The translations under genes and the position numbers were made by a program. Below the pieces are notes generated by a model. It saw only the letters and a list, made by a program, of their open reading frames with translations. It searched no databases and had not been told where the DNA came from. A DNA stretch of 64,000 nt from Mactromeris polynyma (taxonomy: Eukaryota; Mollusca; Bivalvia; Venerida; Mactridae): assembly GCA_032209605.1 (NCBI GenBank), contig JASFXZ010000035.1:625001-689000 (forward strand), given 5' to 3'. Positions 49,869-60,235 of the stretch are shown piece by piece (within the stretch, counting starts at the first letter, position 1; each line of letters opens with the position of its first letter).

Positions 49869-51409
49869 TATTGTATTGGAGCAGCGTTTGATTTTATCGA
49901 AAACATTGCAGACAAAGAAAACTTCGTTGATTTCATCGCATTGAAAATTTATATGACTATGACTCCAAGTCTTATTTAAACAATACTTTTACGGTTTTCA
50001 TGTAAATTATTATTACCATTTCTTTTTTCTAGTCACATGTCTACTTGTCACAAATATATCGGAGACATTCTCATATGATTTTAGAAAAAGTTACTGGAAT
50101 GAAAATATATCACATTAAGATCTTCCATAATTATTTAAACATATATTTGTTCATTTTTTTTTTGTGTAAAATTCCAATCACAATATTGTCAGAAAATATT
50201 TTCATGATTACTAATAAATATGTCAGATATTATCATAATATTTCAGCAATAGGTTGTAAATTTTGGAAACAACAAGGCTATGACAATTATCACTAATAGA
50301 GCTTGTTATCAATGTGATATTGTATAACTTTGACTTTTTTGTAATGGTTAATCCTTATATTTTTAGTAATGATAATGTCATTGTCAGACAGTAATGATTT
50401 TATTACTTGTATTTGTAATTCATGTGTTTGTACATACATCTAAAACTTCATGGAAATAAACTTTAAATTAAATCAAACAATCTGAAGTTTATTTATCCAA
50501 TTTTCCATAATTATAATTTTACATATATATTTGGACACTGAAGTACTTATTAGTGTCTGTATTTTATCCTGTTAGAATGATATCAATCAAAATTATTGTT
50601 TTTTTTAAAAAGGCAACAAAATAATGTTTGCACAATATCGCTTTAACAAGTTAAGTGTTCATACATGGACAAGAAATTTGGAGCAGTATACTGTATAATG
50701 ATGAATAAGTCATTGTTCTTTCTGAGTGGATGTTTTGCATTGAAAACACAATCACATGTCACTGTCCGTCTGTCTGTCGATGTGCAGAACTCATGTTTCT
50801 GCCGGCTCAATAAGGGTTATGGTCAGACATATAAAATGACTATATGTCGTGACTGCTCCATATCTCTTGAACCTTTGGAAGGATTTTGAATCAACCTGGC
50901 ACAAAACTTCGTGATATCGAGACAATGTGCAGAGCTCAATATAGTCCCCATAATAGGGGTTTGGCATTAGTCTGTCTGTATTTGTTTTATCCAGACCATT
51001 ACTCGGGAATTTGAAAATACTTGGCACAATGTTAACCATGATGAGACAACTTGTCACGCACAAGACCAAGACCCGTGTTAAATATCAATGTCAAACCATA
51101 TCAGTAGTGTTGAACCCCTGTCAGGTATTTCTGTTTTCTTTCGTACGTAAGCTTTGCGAAAAGAACTTTCCATTTGGCGAAATATAGAATGAACATTCAC
51201 AAACTCCGCGCATTCAATTGATTGACCGCCATCTTGAATTTTTAGTAACACCAGTTCTCAAAATCCAATATTAAAAAAATAACGATTGTTATTGAACGAA
51301 ATAATCGCCTGAGGAGTATAATTATCCTTGAGCAGATACTTACCTAAGGAATTTTCTACACTAAGAATATTTTATTGAGATAAGTAATATTCTTAAAATC
51401 TAAGGAGCT
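49869..51409. other. Spacer with a dispersed repeat remnant
   Basis: I see no gene. From about 50745 to 51110 the phrases 'ctgtccgtctgtctgtcgat', 'ccatatctcttgaac' and 'ttggcacaatgttaaccat' resemble, from memory, common bivalve dispersed repeats. Confidence 0.35.
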
Positions 51410-51560
51410 TTATGAATACGGGCCCTGAACAACAGTTATACCCGATCAACAGTTATACCCATACCCGGACAACAGTTATACCGAACAACAGTTATACCTG
51501 GATAAACAGTTATACCCGGACAACAGTTATACCTGGACAACATTTACACCCCGACAACAA
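51410..51560. repeat. Short minisatellite, ~17-bp unit
   Basis: About eight copies of 'caacagttatacccgga' with small length changes. Confidence 0.85.
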
Positions 51561-51928
51561 ATATAATATAAATTGTTCACTTGTTAATAATAATACACTG
51601 TCCATTTTTATCAACAAATCAACTATTAAAATTCCACACAGGATCTCAGGCTTCCCGAAATACGCCGGACCATCGGACTCGACCGGTACATATTGACCCG
51701 GTCCGGTAAATTTTTTAAATGATGTAGGACCAAATGACCAGCGAAAAATATGCTCTTCTGATCAATAAATACAAGATATTTATAATAAAACTGTCATTGA
51801 AATCTTAACTTCTGTATCTTGCCGTATACATGAAGTATTAATGTTAAATCAGCGTTGTTTTCCTTTATTTTCACCCTTCACCGCCACTGGTTCACAATTA
51901 TTTCTCGTGATAGCTTTAAACTGTTGAA

Positions 51929-52310
51929 TCCAGCCTTGCGTTCAGTTACAGCTAACGCAAAACGTTCGAAGTTAGCGTCACAAAATAAGTGTATTGAACG
52001 CCTCGTTTTTATTCTGGTTCCCTGCCTCAAAAACAGTAAAGGCAGGGAACCAGCCTTGCATTCATTTGGCAATTTGGTTCCCTGTGTGCAGTCATTGTGA
52101 TACGGTGGGGCAGGGATACAAAACAAAATCTGAGTGACTGTTAGCCGTAACTGAACGCAGTGATAGGCTCAAATATTCGCGTGCTACCTCCGAGTTGCGA
52201 TAGCCAGTGATATGAAACGTTTTTAGCTAACACGCCGGTCAATAGCAATACTGGCTCACTGTTTCGCAACGTTTTGGAACGATAGCTGTAACTGAACGCA
52301 AGGCAGTGTT
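51929..52310. mobile_element. Small inverted-repeat element (~380 bp)
   Basis: CCTTGCGTTCAGTTACAGCT near 51933 and its exact reverse complement near 52285 bound the segment. Inside lies a perfect 13-bp hairpin stem, CTGGTTCCCTGCC/GGCAGGGAACCAG, at 52014-52053. There is no coding capacity. Confidence 0.6.
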
Positions 52311-52524
52311 AGGGTTGGTGATTAACAGTATAATTAATTCCATACAATTGCACAGGATTTATAAATATTCGTTAAATATTTGATAATAGAAAAAGCAAAC
52401 ACGTTTTTCAGTTTTCGTGAGGTGTTATTGTTTCGTACTCAAGGCGTTTCGCCCTTGTTCATTTCGCCCCATGTCATTGCTTAAAGGTTACTGGGTTTCC
52501 TAATTGACCAATATAGTTGAGAAA

Positions 52525-52775
52525 CACAGACAAACCAAGGTAAAATACCCAAATCCAGAAACACAGACAAACCCAGGCAAAATACCCAAATCCAGAAACA
52601 CAGACAAACCCAGGTAAAATACCCAAATCCAGAAACACAGACAAACCCAGGTAAAATACCCAAATCCAGAAACACAGACAAACCCAGGTAAAATACCCAA
52701 ATCCAGAAACACAGACAAACCCAGGTAAAATACCCAAATCCAGAAACACAGACAAACCCAGGTAAAATACCCAAA
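52525..52775. repeat. 37-bp tandem array
   Basis: About seven copies of 'aaatacccaaatccagaaac' plus 'acagacaaacccaggta'. Because 37 is not a multiple of three and the unit lacks minus-strand stops, all three minus frames remain open for over 100 codons. No gene is implied. Confidence 0.95.
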
Positions 52776-53639
52776 GTTGAAACAAGAGAAAACATAATGT
52801 TCACTGAAATAAAATACCAACATGAGAAATACAGATATGATAACTGAAGGAAAACACTGTTGCTTTTATCAATGCCCTATGCTTATCAAAACTACAAAAT
52901 TTGCAATTCTAGTCATTTATGATTTGTGCCAGTTTTATGGTCATTTTTGAATAATACTTAATTCAGAAAATTCACTTGTTTTTTTTTCGGTCCGGTAAAC
53001 AATTGTTTGGTCAGGCAACTTTTAATCATCTATCTTACCGGTGGACAGGCAGACAATTTTTTACTTTCGGGAAGTCTGAGGATCTTCAGGCTTCATGTTT
53101 TACTGTCAGGGGATCAGAAGTTGAATGTGCAATTTACCATATTATCATAGTACATAATAAAAACAATTATTTTGAGAGAGTGAAAATGTTGAGAGCAAAG
53201 ATTTGTGAATTGTTTTCACTCTTTTGACTACTATTGATTTATTATACATGTACAACAATGTACAGTTACTTTGTTTGTAGCATACTATTTAGCAAAGAAG
53301 TGCCTTGGGCTATGCTCTGTGTTTTGTGCAACTTAATAATCCAGTGGTTATTTTTGGACGATTTTATAGCTGGTATTCGGCTATATTCCCAATCCGAAAT
53401 CATATCTTTTTTCCCCAAATTTCGATCCAAAATTCCCAATTGAACTTAATTTTTGAAAAAAAAGATCGCTGGTCAACGGTAAGTATGTTTCACCTTGAGT
53501 ATGAAACGGAACAGGGGAGATCATTCTACACTACTGCACATGCGGAGTTGGCTAAATTTCGTCTCGGTTACGAAAGCGTGATTTCCAGCAAGCGTCTACC
53601 GATGTAGAGCCATAATGTCGCACAATTCAAAGTATTACG

Positions 53640-53735
53640 TTCATTTCGGAAATTGGCTCAAGAAAAATCAAATTTACCGTAGGCGAATGTTTTATTCCAC
53701 TCAATTTCGATGATAAATGCGGTTAAAAGTGGCTG
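53640..53735 (+). repeat. Dispersed repeat copy 2
   Basis: Matches 45365-45520 in the same orientation, with an internal deletion of about 60 bp. Confidence 0.7.
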
Positions 53736-53947
53736 AGACTGGTTCTCAATGTCTGTGATAACCATGCAATCACTTTTTTTTCGGGTGTAGTATACAATAA
53801 AATCCGTACCGTACAGTCGTAATGCCCCTTGTTCTGAATTATACGAGGAATGAAAATGATTATGGTAAATTCAGATAACTATTATTTTTGCCTGTATAAA
53901 CTGATGATTTATGTCTCATAGTCTGTGCTATGACTATTCACATTTCG

Positions 53948-56900
53948 AGGGCTCAACGCAACACTGTCGTAACTCACTTTTAACAAATTGTTCAGCAGAA
54001 GGAAACATTTTTACATTCCCATTTTCTTCTTACAATCTGAATGTTCATTGTTCCAATGTCAAGATGTTACATAATAAGTTAGTTTTATAATCATTTGTTG
54101 AGTTTTGAAAAAAGCTAACACAGAAGATGATTTTAATAAAAAATTGACTTACGACAGTTTTCCACTTCAAAAATTAAAAACAATTCAAGAAAAGTTTATG
54201 CAACCTGTCGTAACTTGACTTACTACAGTTTTCCACTTCAAAATGTTAGTGATACTTAAAAAAATGTTTATGCAACAGTGTTGTAACTTTATCTAAATTA
54301 ACAGAATGATGCAGTAACTTCCCTATATAGGCCTATACTACATAATTGATAATATCTAGATTACCATATAGGATTTAATACCACATGTCTGGTGAAACTT
54401 TCATATATTAATTTTCATTAACGTATGAATGATATTGTAGTATTTTTGTGATTTTTATCAATTATTATTGCCATTTTTTTATTCAAATAACAAAGTATGT
54501 GTTCAAATTTATAGACAAATGTAAAAAAAAATGGAAAAAGCATTGCATTTGAATTTTGATATATACATGTAATAAAATCATCCAATAACTAATTTCAAGA
54601 AACAAATCACATCTTCCTCAAGATAAATGTATAAGAAAGTGGTCAAATATTTAGGGGCATATATCTTTTTGAAATTCTGAAGGCTTTCTGTTAATAATGT
54701 ACTTTTACTCAATAATGTAGAAAAGTTATTTTTTCATGACAGTCAGTAAATGTCAGATATATATATATTTAAAAGTATTTACTTGACATTGGAAGATTTG
54801 TAATTACATCATTTTAATTAAAAAAACATGTAATAGAAATAGAACTTTGATAAAATGTTAACTTTGTTACTAAATGTTTGAATGTAATTATTGTTGGTAA
54901 TCTGATTCTTATGAGGCTCATGCAACTGCTTAAACATTTCAAACTTATCAAGCACACATACCTCAACCAAATGTCTCTCCAATGCCTGTTCAGTCCTGTC
55001 TAATGATAGCCCCCTCACCGGTTTGTCTCTACCTCACGGAATTATCTTAGTATATCTTATGATATCCTATTGGTCCAAATAAAGATGAACATGTTCATAC
55101 CATGAACATTAATGCCTGTTACAGATCAATTGGAAATGATTTCCAAAGTTATAATCCTCAGGCTGGAAAAGTCTTTAAAACCCCTAAGTTATACTGAGAT
55201 GTCAACCATATACTTGTAATGACGCCTGTCTGGAACTGCCCTCCAACTTATAACAAGTTACTTATGTCTTCAGTGACCACAGTCTCAAATGGTAAACTTG
55301 CCCACCCTAATGATTTTGTTCTTGAGTTAATTATTCTTAACAACCAATCCAACTTTCTGTAGCAATGTTACTGTCCAAGCTAGTATTTCAGATCACAATG
55401 TAGTCTTTCCCAAGACAGCCTCACATAGACAGGTTCACCAGAGATATTTTAGTATTCAGAAAAGCTAAACGGGACAGCATCAAGAATTTTATAAACAGCT
55501 CAAATGCCAAAATCTTTAAAGATGCAGAGGCCTTTTGGTAGAAGAACTGGGGAGAAGGTTGAATTTGATACACTTAAATCGAAATGCATTTTCCAGATTT
55601 GTCCCAATTAAGAATTACAGTTCCAAAGAACTCCCTATGGTTACTCAAGATACAAAAATGGTTAATTAAGAGAGGCAACCAGAACTCTACCAAAAGGTGA
55701 AAAGCACACTGATCACAATCAGGATTAAGGTATTAAATCCATAATGGTCAATGTTTATAGAATCCTCTGAATGATAATCACATTTCATTCTTCATCCTAT
55801 ACTGACTTAACTACAAATAAAACATGCAGAAAAAAAGATATCAATATCATTAATATCTTTAACAAGATAATGTCTTTCTACAATGATCTCAGGGAAATAT
55901 CAGAACACAAAACATTAGGAGTGGAGGAGGTGTAAGGGCAAACAATTGTGGGGATTGGGCAATAAGGAAATGTCCAGCTCATTACCAAAATCAATTAAGG
56001 AAATTTAAATCCATGAAACTCCTCATTGAAGGTAAAACTAGAAAATCTTATGAAGCTTTATATAGCAAACATATTAGATATGTTCTAGTTCCCTTTAGCA
56101 GGCATTTTGCCCTTGACTCTGTACCAATACTGCAAACATGCATCTGAAGGAATAAGAAATATCCACAAACGCCCAATATTAAAATAGATCCTCAATTTGT
56201 CTTAAAAATACCAACAAACATCAAATATTATGGTGCAGATATGATTTAGTGACATTAGTCTAGTACAGTCTACTCTGCTACAAGATCTTTGCTGGTAATA
56301 TGAAAAGTCCCTAAATTCATGTCAACTCACAGCAAACATCTCTTCCCAATTTGAGAAAGGTGATACTAGTGACCCAGATTATAGACCCACATCTGCTCCA
56401 TGTATATTCTTTGTAAACTCTTGGACAATAATATCTTATCAAGAAAATATCCTCCAACTTCTAAAATCATAACATACAGCATAGAAGATGGTCAAGTGAG
56501 ACAGTCACAGAACACAGTCTGTAGCAGTGAAGGGTACAATATATGCAAGAATGAGACTGTCCAGCATTGTTGAATCAAATCCAGTGTAAACTATATCTAG
56601 AAAACAATTTGCACTGGCACACCCTCTAGAATATATTTCTAGATTCCAAACTCATGTCTTGCAATTATCTTTGTTTCAAACTATTTGTTTGCTCTTCCCA
56701 ACCATACCATGTTAAATATAAACATAGTTCCTGCCAACTCTGATTATTTCCAGTATAGTTTCATTCCTGGTGACATACAACAGTTTTGTGAAAAACCTTA
56801 CCTAACAATATCTATAACTCTGTCTGACCTTGAGTTATCCCAACAGACGGTCAACCAACCCTGTTATTGGTAATTTACTATTGTTTTTATTCTTATTTTA

Positions 56901-57667
56901 CTCTTTATTCTTTGTACAAATATAACATCCCTGTCATGCACATACTATCACTGTCCTTTAGAATTTTATACTTTTATTCTGCCTATTGTTCACTGACATG
57001 CACCCGGCCCATAATACATGCAAAGGGAGTGCGGTAAGAACACTAACACTATTTTATTATATAAGTTTGATCCATAAAATTACATGGCCACCAGGGGTTG
57101 GGCCGTAATTGTTAATATTTATATAAGAAACTTCCACATCATCTCTTCTAAACTTTAAGTTTAATATAGGGACATCTAGACCCTCTTATTATGTATTTTT
57201 GATTTATGAGTAAATGATCATCATGAGATACTGAACTGCAGATGTAATGAAATAGCATGGTTGCATAGAATCTAAATTTGTATTTTATTCAGAGAAAAAC
57301 ACTTGTTCCTGTAAGATATGAGTTATTTCTTACCTTTAATGTTTGTTGCTCAAATAAAATAGTATTTGTAAGACATCATCTAACTTACAACACAGTTTGA
57401 AATAATACAATACTGAGTTACTACAGTGTTGCATACTTTTAAAGAGCAGATTTGATGGACTTTTTGGTGCAACACTGTATGTAACTCAAGCAAAAATAGG
57501 CAAAAGAAGATACAACACTTGGACCCTTTTGCATTTTCAGTACTTTATAGACAGAATTTTTACTAAATATTTTTACCATAAATAGAACATTGATAATGCA
57601 TATCAAAAATGAAAACAAACATCATTTGTGAAAAAAATTGAGTTACAACAGTGTTGTGTTGAGCCCT
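53948..57667. mobile_element. TIR element with subterminal repeats, ~3.7 kb
   Basis: The left end AGGGCTCAACGCAACACTGT is matched by the inverted right end (acagtgttgtgttgagccct). Within about 350 bp of each end a motif of the form GTTACNACAGTGTTGCAT recurs several times, like transposase-binding subterminal repeats. No transposase was recognised, and a decayed LINE occupies the middle. No target duplication is obvious, so the superfamily is unassigned. Confidence 0.6.
55150..56520 (+). pseudogene. Decayed non-LTR retrotransposon (endonuclease-to-RT region)
   Basis: Translated pieces in shifting frames read: an endonuclease end (ASISDHNVVF) near 55390, the linker KNYSSKELPMVTQDTKM near 55610-55670, and an RT block-1-like stretch (KGDTSDPDYRPTSAP) near 56345-56395. 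Then comes a trace resembling the 'GFRxGRSCETQL' block near 56480. Stops and frameshifts are many. The copy lies inside the 53948-57667 element. Confidence 0.6.
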
Positions 57668-58559
57668 TGATTTGTGGTCTAGATTTATGGACAGCTGACT
57701 ATTTTAAACATGTATTGCTTCTTGCACGTGATTGACTTGTGTTTGGGGGTATACATTGTTTTAAAATTTCAATTTGAATAATTGATAATTAGATGAATAG
57801 TTTAAACTTTAATATCAAGAATAAAAATATAATATGATTTTGATAGTGTAAACATTGATATTTATTAAGGCAACCTGCAATAGGTCAGTTATTTTTACGC
57901 TTATTCACTAAAAAATTAAAGCCTTTAAAAAATTAAAGCCTTTAAACATTCAATTTCAAGTTTGTTTTATTACTCACTTACTGTCAGAGCATCTGAAAGG
58001 TCTATAAAATGCTAAAAATAGTTTTTGTCCGGGGGGGCTTTGTCCCCCATGACTCCCCACAAGGTGACCCCGCTGGGGACCTGCGTTTCCCAGACCCCCA
58101 CCTTTTCAGGATTGGCAATTCAGGTCTGTTATCACCCCTGTTATAACTGATGATGATGAAGCTCATGTTGATAATCTGCTATTGTTATTGAATTTGCTTG
58201 GCATATTTTCCCAATTTGAACCAAAATGCCGATAAAATTCCCAATTCTAGGGGTATGGGTCATATTCCCAAAATTGTGAAAAAAAACACTGTAATCCATC
58301 AATTAATCTGGTGTAGAAAGGGTAAGACCAAAACTAGAGGTTAAACTTATGGTCTTTGAACAGTATTTCCCGGGAATTATCAGTATTTCCCAACGTCTTG
58401 GGAAACAGAAGTATTTCTTGTCTTTTTGCCAACCCTGTACAGAGGTGTGAATTACTAGGATTAGCGTTGCTGGAACCAACCAACAGTGTTCTGTTAGACT
58501 GCGATCATCATCATCAGTGAGTCTTAGTATAAAATTAGTACATGTAGTTAGCGACCGCA
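57668..58559. other. Spacer with a GC-rich patch
   Basis: No gene. At 58030-58110 a GC-rich patch (gggggggctttgtccccca) stands out from AT-rich surroundings and resembles, from memory, a dispersed motif of marine invertebrate genomes. Confidence 0.35.
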
Positions 58560-59170
58560 ACGTTCGACGCCATTTTGAATTTACCTTCTACCTGCAGCCA
58601 AATATCAATGTGATACAAATCGGATTTCAATCGATAAAATACGCGTACGGATAATTTATAGATAATAATCTTACTGGATATATAATTTTCTTCCTTAACA
58701 TCATTTTATAAGTGCACTTGCAAATGCATATTTTGTAATGCGAGCCAATATTTCACGTCCATAAATCTAACTTTCGGTTTCGCGCGTGCCATTTTCCGGG
58801 AAAACATCGTCATAAATAATCTCTCGTTCGCGCGCGATTACGTTGCATCACGAGAAAACATTGCATCATCAAAGGCGCCGACGTGTCTGCGCATCTTTTG
58901 AAGTAAAAAAAATACGAAAATTTCGTATAAAACTCACAAAAAAGCTATAATTAGCGGTCAGGTGGTATTAAATTTATGTCTTGTCACTGTATCTAGGGAC
59001 CCGGCATTGTTTTTATTTGTTTTTCGTGTATTTTAAACATTTCTCCATCCAACTACGCCGAGGTCATAACTGTAAACCGCTGCGCATATTTTTGCGCAGG
59101 TCTAATTCAAGACTGGGGTATTCCCGGACCGTTACCGGAAGTGTATCCGAATTTGAAACGGTGCGCATGT
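58560..59170 (+). promoter_or_regulatory. CpG-rich, promoter-like region upstream of the 965-codon gene
   Basis: CpG dinucleotides are dense compared with the rest of the window (ttcgcgcgtgcc, cgttcgcgcgcgatta). An ETS-type ACCGGAAGTG occurs near 59133. It lies 1.1-1.7 kb before the ATG at 60236. Promoter activity is inferred only. Confidence 0.35.
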
Positions 59171-59569
59171 AGAATTATTCGGACGATGTAAACAATCGAA
59201 ATTTAGCAATATTAACGCCAGAATATAACGTATGTTTCAATTGCGATGCATTTTATGTGATATTTAATTATCTTTTAGTGTTTGAATGTACGAAATTCAT
59301 AAATATTAGGTTCTCGGGCGTTTTAATACCACGTTATTTTCAGTTTGACCCATCCCATGTAAATTTGTTACTTTCGGTTTCATTTTTTTTTCAGTACTGT
59401 GTAATTGTTAATGAACATAGATATTGTCATTCATGTTTTATATAGTTATAACATATTGTTTCCTACAGTTAGTATAAAATAATTCTTATGATTGTTCATC
59501 AGTAACTATTAACAACCAAATTTAGAGGGTTAAAGCAATCGTTTTGCTACCCCCCCTAAACCATAGAAC

Positions 59570-60205
59570 AAGTTGAAAGTTCACTCTTGCTTCTACTTTC
59601 ATATTTTTATCCTCTCTACTATTTACTATACAGTCTTCTTTCATCATTATCTTTTTCACCAGATTTGTGTTAAACTGAAAGATAACATCCTGATCCCTTG
59701 TCACTGGACAATTTATGATGAAATATATGTTTTTCATTTCTTCATAAGTATTCTTTATCAAATAAGGTATTGTGTAACACTTGTCATATTTTTGTCCTCT
59801 TTACTATCTCTCTGTACAGTCTTCTTTCATCTTTATCTCTTTCCTTGGCTATGTGTTAAAGGTAACATCCCTTGTCACTGGACACTTTTATGATGAAATA
59901 CATGTTTATCATTTCTGCATAAGTATTCTTTATCAAATAAGGTATTGTGTAACACTTGTCATATTTTTGTACTCTTTACTATCTCACTGTACAGTCTTCT
60001 TTCATCTTTATCTCTTTCCTTGGCTATGTGTTAAAGGTAACATCCCTTGTCACTGGACACTTTTATGATGAAATACATGTTTATCATTTCTGCATAAGTA
60101 TTCTTTATTATTAAAATAAGGTATTGTGTAACACTTGTCATATTTTTGTCCTCTTTACTATCTCTCTGTACAGTCTTCTTTCATCTTTATCTTTTTCACT
60201 GGATA
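59570..60205 (+). repeat. ~177-bp tandem repeat directly upstream of the 965-codon ORF
   Basis: About 3.5 copies, with 'aaggtattgtgtaacacttg' at about 59764, 59940 and 60118. Each unit has a pyrimidine-rich acceptor-like 'ctctctgtacag' and, about 45 bases on, a donor-like 'aaag|gtaaca'. The last copy is cut short about 30 bp before the ATG. Confidence 0.9.
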
Positions 60206-60235
60206 GTTCCATAATTAATATCAGTACCAATATTA

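Larger units (their letters stand above)
51641..53090. mobile_element. Possible TIR element enclosing a 37-bp array
   Basis: 'ctcaggcttcccgaaa' at the left and 'tttcgggaagtctgag' at the right are inverted, and 'accggta' and 'cggtccggtaaa' phrases occur inside both ends. The arms are diverged and no target duplication is clear. Two separate elements cannot be excluded. Confidence 0.35.

Noticed and set aside
52474..52823. Three overlapping minus frames of over 100 codons, hydrophobic and cysteine-rich
   Set aside because: The 37-bp unit lacks stops in all three minus frames; the overlap itself argues against coding.
59573..60068. Two ~100-codon hydrophobic frames upstream of the large ORF
   Set aside because: They derive from the pyrimidine-rich 177-bp repeats; codon content follows the repeat.
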